Assembly: GCA_009926625.1 (NCBI GenBank)
Contig: RFON01000005.1
Span: 1 to 64,000, forward strand
Source of the DNA: Planctomycetota bacterium
GTDB taxonomy: Bacteria; Planctomycetota; Phycisphaerae; Phycisphaerales; SM1A02
Direction of reading: 5' to 3'
Length of the DNA: 64,000 nucleotides
Positions 51,806 to 60,751 of this stretch are shown piece by piece. The notes under the pieces are model-generated. The model was not told the origin of the DNA, made no database searches, and was given only the letters and a program-made list of their open reading frames with translations. The position numbers were made by a program, and so were the translations under genes. Every line of letters starts with the position of its first letter. Positions within the stretch are counted from its first letter, which is position 1.

Positions 51806-52812
51806 GGCGCGGATGCAGGTGCGGTCTGGCCACTGGGCATGCGCGGTTCGGCGTTCGATCGCGGCGGTCCTGCAACATCGCCGCCATCGACCACGCCGCG
51901 CAGGCGAACACCAGCAGCGGGCGAGACAGGACCTCGGTCAAGCACCATCACAAGCAGCAACAGCGGCAGGTACACGATGCTCACGAGAAAGACACGACGA
52001 GCCATCGCATCGGTACGCGCACGCAGGAAGCGAAGGCTCTCCCACGAGAGCCACAATCCAAGCAGCGTTGCACACAGGGCGAAGACGATTCCAGCCAGAC
52101 CCTGCAGCGTCGCAAGCAGTGCCATCGGAACCAGCGTCAACGAAGTCAGCAGCATCGTCTGGGCCGTCAGGTTTCCGCTGGGATCTCGGGCTGGCAGCAT
52201 CACAAAGCCGCCACGCCCGTAGTCCTCGCGGTAAAGCCAGGCAAGCGCCATGAAGTGGGGCAACTGCCAGACGAAGAGGATGCCGGCCACGACCCATGCG
52301 CCCGCATCCAACGAACCAGTCATGGCGGTCCAGCCGACCATCGGCGGCACCGCGCCGCACACGGCGCCGACGAGCGTGTTGAGCGAGGTGAGCGGCTTCA
52401 GCGGCGTGTAGAGCAGGGCATAGACAAGCACATTTCCAGTCGCAAGTGCTGCGGGAATCCAACCTGCCTTCCACACGAGCAGCGCCCATCCTGCATAGGC
52501 CAACGCGCACGCGAGGGCAAAGACGGGCAGCGGGCCGACGCGCCGCTGCGGCAGGGGGCGCGCTGCCGTGCGTTGCATGAGCGCATCGCGGCGGCGTTCA
52601 AGGAGTTGATTGAACATGGACGCGCTCGCGGCCGACGCCGCCGTTCCAAGCAGCGTCCATCCGAGGCGGTCCCACGGAATCGCCGAGGGCGCAGCAACCA
52701 CGGCCCCGACGCCCGTCGTCACCAGAACGAGCGCATTGAGGCGGACTTTCGCCAGCGCGCCCAGCGTGGGGAGGATCCCAGCAGGTTCGCATTTGAGTTG
52801 GGCCGTGTCGAT
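51802..52812 (-). CDS. ctaB: Protoheme IX farnesyltransferase (heme O synthase), start uncertain
   Basis: About 336 aa. UbiA-type prenyltransferase with the two Asp motifs NQLLERRRDALMQRT and YREDYGRGGFVML, and about eight helices. It converts heme B to heme O for the oxidase. No ATG, GTG or TTG lies in frame between the divergent ctaA start (52833) and the conserved beginning LGALAKVRLNALVL; the first in-frame ATG upstream is at 52965, inside ctaA. The end given (52812) is an ATC codon just downstream of TATACT (52819-52824) and is tentative. A real upstream start, a non-canonical start or a base error are all possible. Confidence 0.85.
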   Translation of the reverse strand: MDTAQLKCEPAGILPTLGALAKVRLNALVLVTTGVGAVVAAPSAIPWDRLGWTLLGTAASAASASMFNQLLERRRDALMQRTAARPLPQRRVGPLPVFALACALAYAGWALLVWKAGWIPAALATGNVLVYALLYTPLKPLTSLNTLVGAVCGAVPPMVGWTAMTGSLDAGAWVVAGILFVWQLPHFMALAWLYREDYGRGGFVMLPARDPSGNLTAQTMLLTSLTLVPMALLATLQGLAGIVFALCATLLGLWLSWESLRFLRARTDAMARRVFLVSIVYLPLLLLVMVLDRGPVSPAAGVRLRGVVDGGDVAGPPRSNAEPRMPSGQTAPASAP

Positions 52813-52832
52813 GCACCTAGTATAGAAACGCG
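52798..52832 (+). promoter_or_regulatory. Possible promoter of leaderless ctaA mRNA
   Basis: TTGGGC (52798-52803), 17-nt spacer, TATAGA (52821-52826); a start seven bases later would fall on the ctaA ATG (52833), and there is no Shine-Dalgarno. On the other strand the same bases read TTCTATACT toward ctaB. The hexamers match the consensus only moderately. Confidence 0.35.
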
Positions 52833-54203
52833 ATGCAACACGAATCGAAGGATCGCCGCGGACTTCGCCTTGCCATCGGCTTCGCGGCAACGGTTGCGAT
52901 GTGGGCGGTGGCGTATGTCGCGATGATGCGGCCAGGTCAGATCGCAGGAGAACTGCTGTTTGCACTGATGGGCATCATCCTTGTCCTTGCAGCGCGCATG
53001 AGCGCGAAGTTCGAGGAAGTGCCGACGGTCGCGGCGTGCATGTGGGCGGGAGCGAAGGTCGGTGCGTTCTCCGCCGTCGCCAACCTGCTGCTCATCGGCA
53101 GCCTTGTGGGTGGCGGCGAAGCGGGGGTCCTTCGGCAGTTCGCGCTCTGGAGCATTGGACTCTTCGGTGCGAGCATCGTGTGCGGTGCTCTCGGCGGCGT
53201 GTGGGGGCGCGCAGGAGTTCGATGGCGTTCGCGCGTCCCAGCCACGGGACTGTTTGGACTGACGACCGCCGCTGCGATCTTCCTGCTGCTCGTCACGGGC
53301 GGACTGGTGACCGGACTCGAGGCGGGGCTCGCGGTCCCGGATTGGCCAAACTCCTTTGGTCACAACATGCTGCTGTACCCGCTCGCGGAAATGAAGGACG
53401 GCGTGTACTACGAGCACGCGCATCGTCTGTACGGCATGCTCGTGGGCCTATGCGCAACGCTGATGCTTGTGCTCACGCTCATGAACGAGTCGCGCGGTTG
53501 GGTGCGCGCGCTGGCGGTCGCGGGGTTCCTCATGGTGTGCGTGCAAGGGCTCATGGGCGGGCTGCGCGTCACGGGCAATCTGACGCTGTCGCAGGACGCG
53601 TCGCAACTCGCGCCGAGCATCGGTCTGGCGGTTGCGCACGGCGTGTTCGGACAGATTGTGTTCTCGCTCTTCTGCCTCCTTGCGGTCGTGTGTGGGGCGC
53701 GGTGGAGCAGCAGCGAAGTGGCGCGGCCAGTCGCCGAAGCACCGAGTGCGACATTGCCGACGGCGCTCGTCGCGGTCTTGCTGGTGCAGTTGATCTCGGG
53801 CGCGCTCTATCGACATTTGCAGATTCCAGTGGCGGGCGCTGCGCCGACCTATCCCACATGGGCGATGCACCTGCACCTGACATTCGCCGTGGTGGCGTTC
53901 GTCGCCACCCTGTGGACTGGGCTTCGTGCGATGCGAATGCCGCCCGCCCTTCGTCCGCTTCGTGCAGTCGGGCACGGTCTGCTGATGGCGGTCGGGTTGC
54001 AGGTCGTGCTTGGGATCCTGGCCTTGGTGATGGTCATCACACGCAAGACCGAAGCGATCCCGCTCTGGGAAGTGGTCTTCACGAGTCTGCATCAGGTGAC
54101 GGGCGCGGTGCTGCTTGCAACGAGCGTCCTGCTCGCTGCATGGTGGCGGCGGCTCATCGTGCCGCAGGCGTTGTCGCAGGCGCTGCCTGTCGCGCAGGCT
54201 TGA
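52833..54203 (+). CDS. ctaA: Heme A synthase with extra N-terminal membrane domain
   Basis: 456 aa. Residues about 138-450 are the eight-helix CtaA/COX15 core with the EHAH motif (194-197) and conserved His in VAHGVFGQ, MHLHLTFA and SLHQVTGA (heme ligands). Residues 1-135 add about four helices not found in standard CtaA. Converts heme O to heme A; divergent from ctaB. The 3' end overlaps the convergent gene at 54154 by 50 nt. Confidence 0.93.
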   Translation: MQHESKDRRGLRLAIGFAATVAMWAVAYVAMMRPGQIAGELLFALMGIILVLAARMSAKFEEVPTVAACMWAGAKVGAFSAVANLLLIGSLVGGGEAGVLRQFALWSIGLFGASIVCGALGGVWGRAGVRWRSRVPATGLFGLTTAAAIFLLLVTGGLVTGLEAGLAVPDWPNSFGHNMLLYPLAEMKDGVYYEHAHRLYGMLVGLCATLMLVLTLMNESRGWVRALAVAGFLMVCVQGLMGGLRVTGNLTLSQDASQLAPSIGLAVAHGVFGQIVFSLFCLLAVVCGARWSSSEVARPVAEAPSATLPTALVAVLLVQLISGALYRHLQIPVAGAAPTYPTWAMHLHLTFAVVAFVATLWTGLRAMRMPPALRPLRAVGHGLLMAVGLQVVLGILALVMVITRKTEAIPLWEVVFTSLHQVTGAVLLATSVLLAAWWRRLIVPQALSQALPVAQA

Positions 54204-55521
54204 TCGCTTCTTCAAGCGCCAGCAGCGCATAGATCGTGCAGAGTTCGCTGTCACCTTCGTCCCAGCGCGACGCACTGTTCACCCACGACCCATCGGCCGC
54301 CTGCATGCTGACGAGCACCGCGATCAATTCGTCGCGCCAGTTGTGGCCGGTCCCGTGCACATCCGTGATCGTGTCCTGCTCTGCGGCGAACAGCGCTCGC
54401 GAAACTGCATGCAGGTAGTAGAAGTGCCCTTGCGCTCCGAGCCCAGGATTTTCGCGGAAGGTCCAGTTTCGTCGGATCCACTCGAACGCTGCGCGCACTC
54501 GCGGATCGTCCTTGGCGAGCCCCGCGTACAGCATGCTCTTGAACCCTGCGTAGGTCATCGATCCGTAACTGCGCAGGCTGCGCGGCTGGCCCACCGCGAT
54601 CGTTTCGCCGTACCGCCCTTCACCTGCGGCCTCGCTGGCGAAACTCTCGCCACCGTTGGCGGGCGTGTAGACAAAGCCACCATCGCGCGCGCCGTCGCTC
54701 GCCCACGACGCGGCGTTCGTATCCGGCAGATTCTGCGTTCGAGTGAGAAACACGAGCGCGCGCCTGACGGCAGGAGCATCCGCAGCGACACCAGCATCGT
54801 GCAGCGCGTCGAGCATCATCTGCGTGTTCGACAGGTCAGGACGCCCTGAGCGCCCGTAGCCCGCGCCGCCGAACCAATCCATCCGCGGGGAAACTCCTTC
54901 GGTCTGATCCCACTGATGCATGGAGAGCCACTCCACGCTCGAGCGGAGCAACAGCCGATCTTCCGGATCATCGATCGCAGCGAGCGCGCTTGCGACGGCG
55001 CTCGCCACATAGTTGCCGAGACCTCCCTGCGGGTCCGGCTGAAACGCGCGGCCCGTTCCGCCGACCCGGCTGCGAATCGAATCGCGCGCGCGCGCAGCGG
55101 TCTGCGAGTTGGTTGGCACCTCGCCCACCTGTGCGAACGCCTTGAGCGCCAGTGCCGTGATCGCCGTGGACGCTGCAAGCGACCGCTCGCGCTGATCGGT
55201 GCCAGTGCTTCCTTTCCACACGCGCCATCCGCCGCTTGCGTCCTGCTTGGCACGAAGGAACTCGATTCCCTTCGTGATGGACTCCCGCGCGGCAACCCAC
55301 GACGATTCGGCGCACGGCACTTCCACCGCTCGCAGGCTCACGCGGTGCACGGGCGATGGCGGAGTCGCCGACGATGATGTCACTGCCGGGACAGGCTGTT
55401 CGGTCACCTTCGATCGGTCGACTCTCGCGTCGAGCGGTGCAGCCACCTCTTGGCTCGTTGGCGGACTCGGTGCCGCGGCCAACAGGAGCGGCATCATGGC
55501 GACGAGTGGCAGCGACTTCAT
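54154..55521 (-). CDS. Secreted prenyltransferase/squalene-cyclase-fold protein
   Basis: 455 aa from the ATG at 55521, with a signal peptide to about residue 17. Residues 90-430 contain repeated alpha-alpha units of the (alpha/alpha)6 toroid: GIEFLRAKQDASGGWR, GLGNYVASAVASALAA, LVSMQAADGSWVN, QDASGGW-like QxxDGSW motifs. The DxDD motif of true cyclases is not seen, so it is probably not a hopene synthase; planctomycetes carry many such proteins of unknown role. Its C-terminus overlaps ctaA tail-to-tail. Confidence 0.82.
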   Translation of the reverse strand: MKSLPLVAMMPLLLAAAPSPPTSQEVAAPLDARVDRSKVTEQPVPAVTSSSATPPSPVHRVSLRAVEVPCAESSWVAARESITKGIEFLRAKQDASGGWRVWKGSTGTDQRERSLAASTAITALALKAFAQVGEVPTNSQTAARARDSIRSRVGGTGRAFQPDPQGGLGNYVASAVASALAAIDDPEDRLLLRSSVEWLSMHQWDQTEGVSPRMDWFGGAGYGRSGRPDLSNTQMMLDALHDAGVAADAPAVRRALVFLTRTQNLPDTNAASWASDGARDGGFVYTPANGGESFASEAAGEGRYGETIAVGQPRSLRSYGSMTYAGFKSMLYAGLAKDDPRVRAAFEWIRRNWTFRENPGLGAQGHFYYLHAVSRALFAAEQDTITDVHGTGHNWRDELIAVLVSMQAADGSWVNSASRWDEGDSELCTIYALLALEEAIKPARQAAPATTPAAR

Positions 55522-55546
55522 CGGCACGAAGTCTAGAAGTGCAGCC

Positions 55547-56959
55547 ATGTTGCCGAAAGCACACCCAGAAAGGCATCACTACGATCCTCGCGTGGTCGCC
55601 GCCGTAGCCCGTGCGATTCTGTTGTTCGCCGCCTTTGGGTTGCCGGCGATGGCACAGGATTCAATCCCGGCAGACAGATCCCAAGACCGCGCACAGCAGA
55701 CTGTGACGCCCCCAACAAGCACATCGGATCTGCCGCTGTCGCAAGGCGCGCCGGTCACCATGCCGCCCGCCGCGTTTGACTTCAGTCCCGAACTCAAGGA
55801 AGGCCGCGATGCCCTCGCCCAGCGTGGCTTCACATTCAATGTCAACTTGACGGTCGACGCTGGATACAACCTGACGGGCGGGGCGCGCGCTGGCGGCTTT
55901 GTCGCCGGGCTCCTTGATGCCGCGGTTCAGTTTGATTTCCAGAGGATGGGGCTCGTCGATGGTGGGCTGCTGCTGGCACGGTGGCAGTCGTACTACGAGA
56001 CAAACCCTGGACCATTCGAACTCGTGCCGGACTACTGGGGATGGGAGGGGCTCGCCAGCGGCCTTGGTGATGTGAACCAGCTGTCGGAACTCTATTGGCA
56101 GCAGAAGCTTTTCGGCGATGCGCTCACCATGATCTTCGGCAAGCAGGATGTGCTCAACTGGTTCTTGAACCCGATCGGACCTGCTGGGTACTTCCTCAGC
56201 AACATTGACACACAGCCTGCGACGACGGTGCCATGGTTGCCGACCTATCCAAACCAGGCCATGGGGCTTGTTGCGATCATCCAGCCGAACGAATGGATGA
56301 CGGGCAAGTTCGGTTGGTTCGACGGCACCAATGTCTACTCGGAAAACGGCAGCCCGCTGAAGTCCACTGGCTCGCTCGGGCCTGGAACATTCTTCGACAA
56401 CCCAGGTTCATGGTTCTTCATATCCGAGTTGGACTTCGCTTGGAAGCTTGAGTCGGGCCTCGATGGACTCCTCGGGATCGGCGGTTGGGTGCAAACTGGA
56501 CCAAGCGCGGTTTCGGGGAACAACACGCCGGAAGTGGTCGCGCCGACCCAGCCGAACGGTGGCTGGTATGCACAGATCACGCAGCGCGTTTGGGATCATG
56601 CGCCGAACGACCTCGACGAAAGTGGAATGCGCGTCTTTGGTCAGATGGGCTGGGGAGATCCCAGCATCAATCCTGTCAATTGGTCGCTCGCAGGAGGCTT
56701 CATCATCGATGGTCCGCTGCCGGGGCGTCCGAATGATGACTTCGGCATGGGTGTCGGTTACGCCTGGTTCAGCAATCCAGCGCTTGTGTATCCGGCAGAA
56801 CCAGGACTCCACGAAATGAACTTCGAAGTCTTTTACGCGATCGCTGTGACCGACTACCTGACCATCGAGCCAGACCTGCAGTTCGTGGCAAGTCCAGGCG
56901 AGTTTGGGCAGCAGCCGATGGCGGTGGCGGGGTTCGTTCGTTTCTCCATCAACTTCTGA
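55547..56959 (+). CDS. OprB-type carbohydrate-selective porin
   Basis: 470 aa from ATG 55547; GTG at 55592 gives a cleaner signal peptide (VVAAVARAILLFAAFGLPAMAQ region) and is a good alternative. After a Pro/Thr-rich stretch the mature part is a beta barrel with features of the OprB family: GFTFNVNLTVDAGYNLTGG, FGKQDVLNWF, AGGFIIDGPLPGRPNDDFGMGVGYAWF, and a C-terminal strand ending in Phe (GFVRFSINF). Outer-membrane sugar channel. Confidence 0.88.
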   Translation: MLPKAHPERHHYDPRVVAAVARAILLFAAFGLPAMAQDSIPADRSQDRAQQTVTPPTSTSDLPLSQGAPVTMPPAAFDFSPELKEGRDALAQRGFTFNVNLTVDAGYNLTGGARAGGFVAGLLDAAVQFDFQRMGLVDGGLLLARWQSYYETNPGPFELVPDYWGWEGLASGLGDVNQLSELYWQQKLFGDALTMIFGKQDVLNWFLNPIGPAGYFLSNIDTQPATTVPWLPTYPNQAMGLVAIIQPNEWMTGKFGWFDGTNVYSENGSPLKSTGSLGPGTFFDNPGSWFFISELDFAWKLESGLDGLLGIGGWVQTGPSAVSGNNTPEVVAPTQPNGGWYAQITQRVWDHAPNDLDESGMRVFGQMGWGDPSINPVNWSLAGGFIIDGPLPGRPNDDFGMGVGYAWFSNPALVYPAEPGLHEMNFEVFYAIAVTDYLTIEPDLQFVASPGEFGQQPMAVAGFVRFSINF

Positions 56960-57062
56960 CTCCATCGATCAAGGGAGTTGCTTCGCCTTCCCCACATCCT
57001 TCCGCGCCAGCGGAGCGCTTGGACAGATCGCTTGGCGAGCACAAGCGGCTACCCTTGACCCC

Positions 57063-58406
57063 ATGCTGATCGCACTTTTCTTCGCACTTGCTGCAGCACC
57101 GCCAGTCCCCGCGGTTTCGCAGTCGGCCGTGCTCGATGCACCGAGCCCCACCGTCTCACCGACATTCGGCATGGTCATCGGCATCTCGGGCGACCGAGTT
57201 GTCGCCACAGGACCTGATCCATCCAAGGAGGGGGGATCCCTTGGACAGATCGCAACCTTTCAACAGCAACCAACGGGTCAGTGGACCACCTTCACGGAGA
57301 TGCAGTCTGTCGATCAGGTGCGTCGAGGCGCGATGGTCCTCCAGCGAATCGCGTTCGCGGGTGAACAGTTGCTCGTCACCGAGGATCGGCGCGATGGCTC
57401 CAACAGTTCGGTCGTGACATTCGAGGTGGCGCAAGGTCCGTCTGGGTGGCGTCAGCTGAGTCGGCTTGAACCACCTGCTGGATCCCCAGACCCTGCGTTC
57501 GGATCAGCACTCGCGACCGACGGTGCCATCGCGGCAGTGTCCACGGTCGACATGCGCGTTCTCGGGGAAAAGGCGCGCACTGTGCAGGCGGCTCCAAAGG
57601 TGTTTCTCTTTGAACGCATGAAGGATGGTTGGAAGGGACTCGGTTTCCTCCAGCGAGATGCCGCGAAACAGCCCACCTTCTTCGGTGCATCCCTCGCGCT
57701 CGCGAAGAACACGCTGGTCATCGGCTGCCCCCAGGCGATCACCGCGGCGCCGCACCAATCACTCGTCCAAGGTGGGGCTTCGGTCGTCGTTGTTTACCGG
57801 CGAGGCGCCGATGGCGCCTGGGCCATCGACGGCGAACTGACTCCGCCGCCGCATCGTCTCGACTATCTCGGTTTCGGCACGGTTGTCGCCACCGATGGTG
57901 AGCGCATTGCCGTTCGCCAGTCGCAGATCACCGCAGCGGGAGCAGAGGTCTTGGTGTACCGCCGTGGGACGACAGGGTGGGTGTATGACGGCGAACTCGT
58001 GCCGCAGGTTGACATCGTGCGCGGTGCCGGTTGGGGCATCGCACTTGCGCTGGCCGACGATCGGATCGTGGTTGGTGATCCGACCGCGCTTGCTGGTGAT
58101 CAGATCGCCGGTTATGTCGGCGCTTTTGCACGGTCTTCCGATGGCAACTGGGGAGAGTCGCTTCGGTTGAAGCCGTCGATTGCGGTATCGAGTTCACGCT
58201 GGGGCGTGTCAGTTCGCGCGGACGGACGGCGTGTGGTTGTTGCCCGCCCGACGAGTGAGCGGGAAGGCATCACGAGCGGCGGCGCGATTGTGTTCACGCT
58301 GCCAGAGCAGCGTGATGCGCCTCCAGTGTCGTCAGGCGCTGTCCCTGCGACCGATGTTCAACTCGCGCCGGCCCCGGCGCAGGGTGCGGCGCCAGGCGCG
58401 AAGTGA
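57063..58406 (+). CDS. Secreted FG-GAP-like beta-propeller protein, unknown function
   Basis: 447 aa with a signal peptide to about residue 18. Repeats of about 55 residues carry a pattern FGxSLAxxxxxxxIGxP / GSALATDGAIAAVS / FGTVVATDGERIAV / WGIALALADDRIVVGDP / WGVSVRADGRRVVVARP, typical of FG-GAP/integrin-like blades as found in planctomycete surface proteins. The C-terminus is Pro/Ala-rich. No catalytic motif seen. Confidence 0.8.
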   Translation: MLIALFFALAAAPPVPAVSQSAVLDAPSPTVSPTFGMVIGISGDRVVATGPDPSKEGGSLGQIATFQQQPTGQWTTFTEMQSVDQVRRGAMVLQRIAFAGEQLLVTEDRRDGSNSSVVTFEVAQGPSGWRQLSRLEPPAGSPDPAFGSALATDGAIAAVSTVDMRVLGEKARTVQAAPKVFLFERMKDGWKGLGFLQRDAAKQPTFFGASLALAKNTLVIGCPQAITAAPHQSLVQGGASVVVVYRRGADGAWAIDGELTPPPHRLDYLGFGTVVATDGERIAVRQSQITAAGAEVLVYRRGTTGWVYDGELVPQVDIVRGAGWGIALALADDRIVVGDPTALAGDQIAGYVGAFARSSDGNWGESLRLKPSIAVSSSRWGVSVRADGRRVVVARPTSEREGITSGGAIVFTLPEQRDAPPVSSGAVPATDVQLAPAPAQGAAPGAK

Positions 58407-58430
58407 GCGCGAAGGAATCGGGTCGACCGC

Positions 58431-58736
58431 TCACTGCCAGTTTCGCACGACGCACGCAGCGCAAAGCACGCCGCAGGCGATGTGGAACGCCGGGAGCCAG
58501 TTTGCTGGCATGTCAGGCGGGGCGATCTGGTTGAGCGCTACCGCCATTGCACCAAAGATCGCTGACCAGGCAGCGAACTTCTGACGCGCAAGCCAGACTG
58601 CGCTTGCAGCGACGGCTGCGAAAGTGGTCCAAGAGATGATGGGCGCCAACTGAGCGCCCTCCAGAGCAGGCAGGCGCGCCGCCTTGGCAAACAGGAGGGC
58701 GCCCGCCACTCCCATGATGATGAGCATGACCTTCAC
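58431..58736 (-). CDS. Small three-helix membrane protein, unknown function
   Basis: About 101 aa with three helices (GVAGALLFAKAARL, ISWTTFAAVAASAVWLA, WLPAFHIACGVLCAACVV) and the short loop FAAWSAIFGAMAVALNQIAPP; it resembles the small DUF6804-type membrane proteins. The start is uncertain: GTG 58736, ATG 58727 or GTG 58841 are all in frame. Confidence 0.65.
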   Translation of the reverse strand: MKVMLIIMGVAGALLFAKAARLPALEGAQLAPIISWTTFAAVAASAVWLARQKFAAWSAIFGAMAVALNQIAPPDMPANWLPAFHIACGVLCAACVVRNWQ

Positions 58737-58906
58737 GCTGGGGATGATAACTCGCCGCGGAACGGGCTTTTCGGGAATGGACTCTGGATCAGCCCTCGGG
58801 GAGCTCCGAGTCCCCGTGAAGACAGATCTTGTCGAGTTCACCCTACGAAATTGCCATTCCACTTTGACTTCCGCGGCGCCGTGATTATTGTTGGGTTCAA
58901 GGAGAA

Positions 58907-59872
58907 ATGAACCCAATGCTTACTCGTCTTTCGGTCGTTGTTGCGCTCGGCTGCTGTTCGGCAGCGTTCGGACAAATTGTGGTGGACGGCACGCGTGATG
59001 CCTCCTACCCCGCCGCCCTCGCGGTGCAGGCTTGCACCACCGGGTTCGGCGATTCCACTGATGCGCTGTGCGATCGAGCCGACGGCGGATCGGAGCTGTG
59101 CAACCTTCATGCGACCGTTGAGAGCGGTGTGCTCCACATCTTCATCGGTGGAAATCTCGAGTCCAACTTCAACAAGTTCGACCTCTTCATCGATGCGAAG
59201 CAGGGTGGTCAGAACGCCCTCCGAACCGACAACCCCGATGTGGATTTCAACGGTCTCAACCGAATGGGTGGCAACCCAGGGCTCACCTTTGACGAGTGCT
59301 TCTCGGCGGACTTCTATTTCACTGCCACCAATGGAGGTGATCCGCTGGGTCTGTACGCGAACATTGCGCAAGTCCTCACCCTTGGCGGTGGAGTTGGACA
59401 GTTCGTCGGATCAGGCGTTCCTTGCGCGACTCCCATCGTGGGCAAGTCTGGCGTGATTGTCGCCCTGAACAACAGCAACGCTGCCGGCGTCGCTGGTGAC
59501 GGTGGCAGTGTCAAGGGAGCAGCGGCTGTCGACACGGGACTTGAGATCGCGATCCCACTGACTCTGCTCGGCTATGACCCTGCGGTGCAGCAGAACATCC
59601 GTTTCGTTGCCTTCATCAACAGCGGCGATCACGGCTATGCGTCGAACCAGTTCCTGGCGCCGCTCGCAGCGGGAAGCGCCAACCTCGGCGAGCCCCGCGC
59701 CATCAACTTCGCGAATGTCGATGGCGATCAGTACGCATCGTTCATCGTGAATCCAAAGGAGCCCGCGTGCCCGGCGCAGCCACCAGCGTGCCCGTCGGAC
59801 ATCAATGGCGACGGTGTCACCGATGCCACCGATCTGACGGCGGTCCTCGGCGGTTGGGGCGCCTGCCCGTAA
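58907..59872 (+). CDS. Secreted protein with dockerin-like C-terminus, unknown function
   Basis: 321 aa. Signal peptide (to about residue 22, SAAFG-Q). Residues 25-280 look like a DOMON/carbohydrate-binding-like beta sandwich (LHIFIGGNLESNFNKFDLFIDAK) with many Gly and Asn. The tail is one dockerin-like unit, PSDINGDGVTDATDLTAVLGGWG. AAGGAGAA Shine-Dalgarno just before the ATG. Followed by a strong terminator. Confidence 0.82.
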   Translation: MNPMLTRLSVVVALGCCSAAFGQIVVDGTRDASYPAALAVQACTTGFGDSTDALCDRADGGSELCNLHATVESGVLHIFIGGNLESNFNKFDLFIDAKQGGQNALRTDNPDVDFNGLNRMGGNPGLTFDECFSADFYFTATNGGDPLGLYANIAQVLTLGGGVGQFVGSGVPCATPIVGKSGVIVALNNSNAAGVAGDGGSVKGAAAVDTGLEIAIPLTLLGYDPAVQQNIRFVAFINSGDHGYASNQFLAPLAAGSANLGEPRAINFANVDGDQYASFIVNPKEPACPAQPPACPSDINGDGVTDATDLTAVLGGWGACP

Positions 59873-59906
59873 GTCAATCGCGTCTCGAACGCACGACTGA
59901 GTTTCC

Positions 59907-59942
59907 AGCGCCCCCTGCTTCGGCGGGGGGCGCTATCATTTT
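59907..59942 (+). terminator. Rho-independent terminator with UUCG loop
   Basis: Twelve-bp stem AGCGCCCCCTGC / GCGGGGGGCGCT (one T-G wobble) closed by the tetraloop TTCG, followed by ATCATTTT. It lies 35 nt after the stop of the dockerin-like secreted protein. Confidence 0.85.
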
Positions 59943-59992
59943 GGGCATCGCGCAAGGGATGCGCGTGCATCGCCGCCGCCAAGGAGAGGTTC

Positions 59993-60661
59993 ATGGCTCA
60001 AACAATTCACTCGATCTGTCGAACGACCGTGCTCTTGCTCGTCGCTGTTGCATCCATGTGCGGCGTGGGCTGTCAGTCGAACAGTCCCATGCTCGAGTAC
60101 ATCACCGATGGTCAGCAGACATTCATGGCTGTTCAGACAACTGGCAAACCGATCCCGTCGGAGGAACTCAAGAGCGCGGTGGCGATTGCGTCGCTGCGCT
60201 GCTTCCAAGCGGGAGTTGTGCTGGGTTGGATGGGCGGCAATGGCGTTGCCATGAAGCGATTGCCCTCCGGATGGTCGCCGCCGATCGCCATCGGTGTGGT
60301 GAAGGGCGACTTTGGACCGCTGTTGGGCGCGCAACATGTCGACATCGTCATGGTGTTCAACGACCCAGCGACATTCGACAAGTTCGTGGAGTCAGGTTCG
60401 TACTTTTATGCGGGAGCGCAGGGGACAGCCGCAGCAACGACGGGACAGACTCAAGCAAGCGGCCCGACCGTCAAGACCTATACCAATGCCGCAGGGGTCT
60501 ATGCCGGGGCATCGATCGGGGGCATGGGAATCCTGATCAAGGATCAGTTGAACACCAAGACCTACGGGGAAGGCGCAACCACGACCGACATTCTCAACGG
60601 CAAGTACCAAATGCCGCCCGGGGGCATGGAATTCGCCAAGAAGCTTGACGGGACGAGCTGA
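59993..60661 (+). CDS. SYLF/YSC84-domain lipoprotein
   Basis: 222 aa. Lipobox GVGC gives Cys27. The SYLF (Ysc84) lipid-binding domain covers residues about 35-215: LKSAVAIASLRCFQAGVVLGWMGGNGVAM, IAIGVVKGDFGPLLGAQHVDIVMVFND, and AGVYAGASIGGMGI. Such proteins bind phospholipids in eukaryotes; the bacterial role is unknown. AGGAGAGG lies 8 nt before the ATG. Confidence 0.85.
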   Translation: MAQTIHSICRTTVLLLVAVASMCGVGCQSNSPMLEYITDGQQTFMAVQTTGKPIPSEELKSAVAIASLRCFQAGVVLGWMGGNGVAMKRLPSGWSPPIAIGVVKGDFGPLLGAQHVDIVMVFNDPATFDKFVESGSYFYAGAQGTAAATTGQTQASGPTVKTYTNAAGVYAGASIGGMGILIKDQLNTKTYGEGATTTDILNGKYQMPPGGMEFAKKLDGTS

Positions 60662-60685
60662 TCTTGCGGACTGGCGACTTCAAAC

Positions 60686-60707
60686 CGCCGCAGAGCGGCG
60701 ACTTTTT
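60686..60707 (+). terminator. Probable rho-independent terminator
   Basis: CGCCGC-AGA-GCGGCG hairpin (6 bp) followed by ACTTTTTC, 25 nt after the stop of the SYLF lipoprotein gene. Confidence 0.65.
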
Positions 60708-60751
60708 CTGGCTTTTTGGGCAATGCTCCGCCGTGGGGCTATTCTTTGGAC

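Noticed and set aside
51568-52926. 452-codon frame on the plus strand
   Set aside because: Antisense to DUF3179 and ctaB; the product is Arg/Gln/His-rich without a domain.
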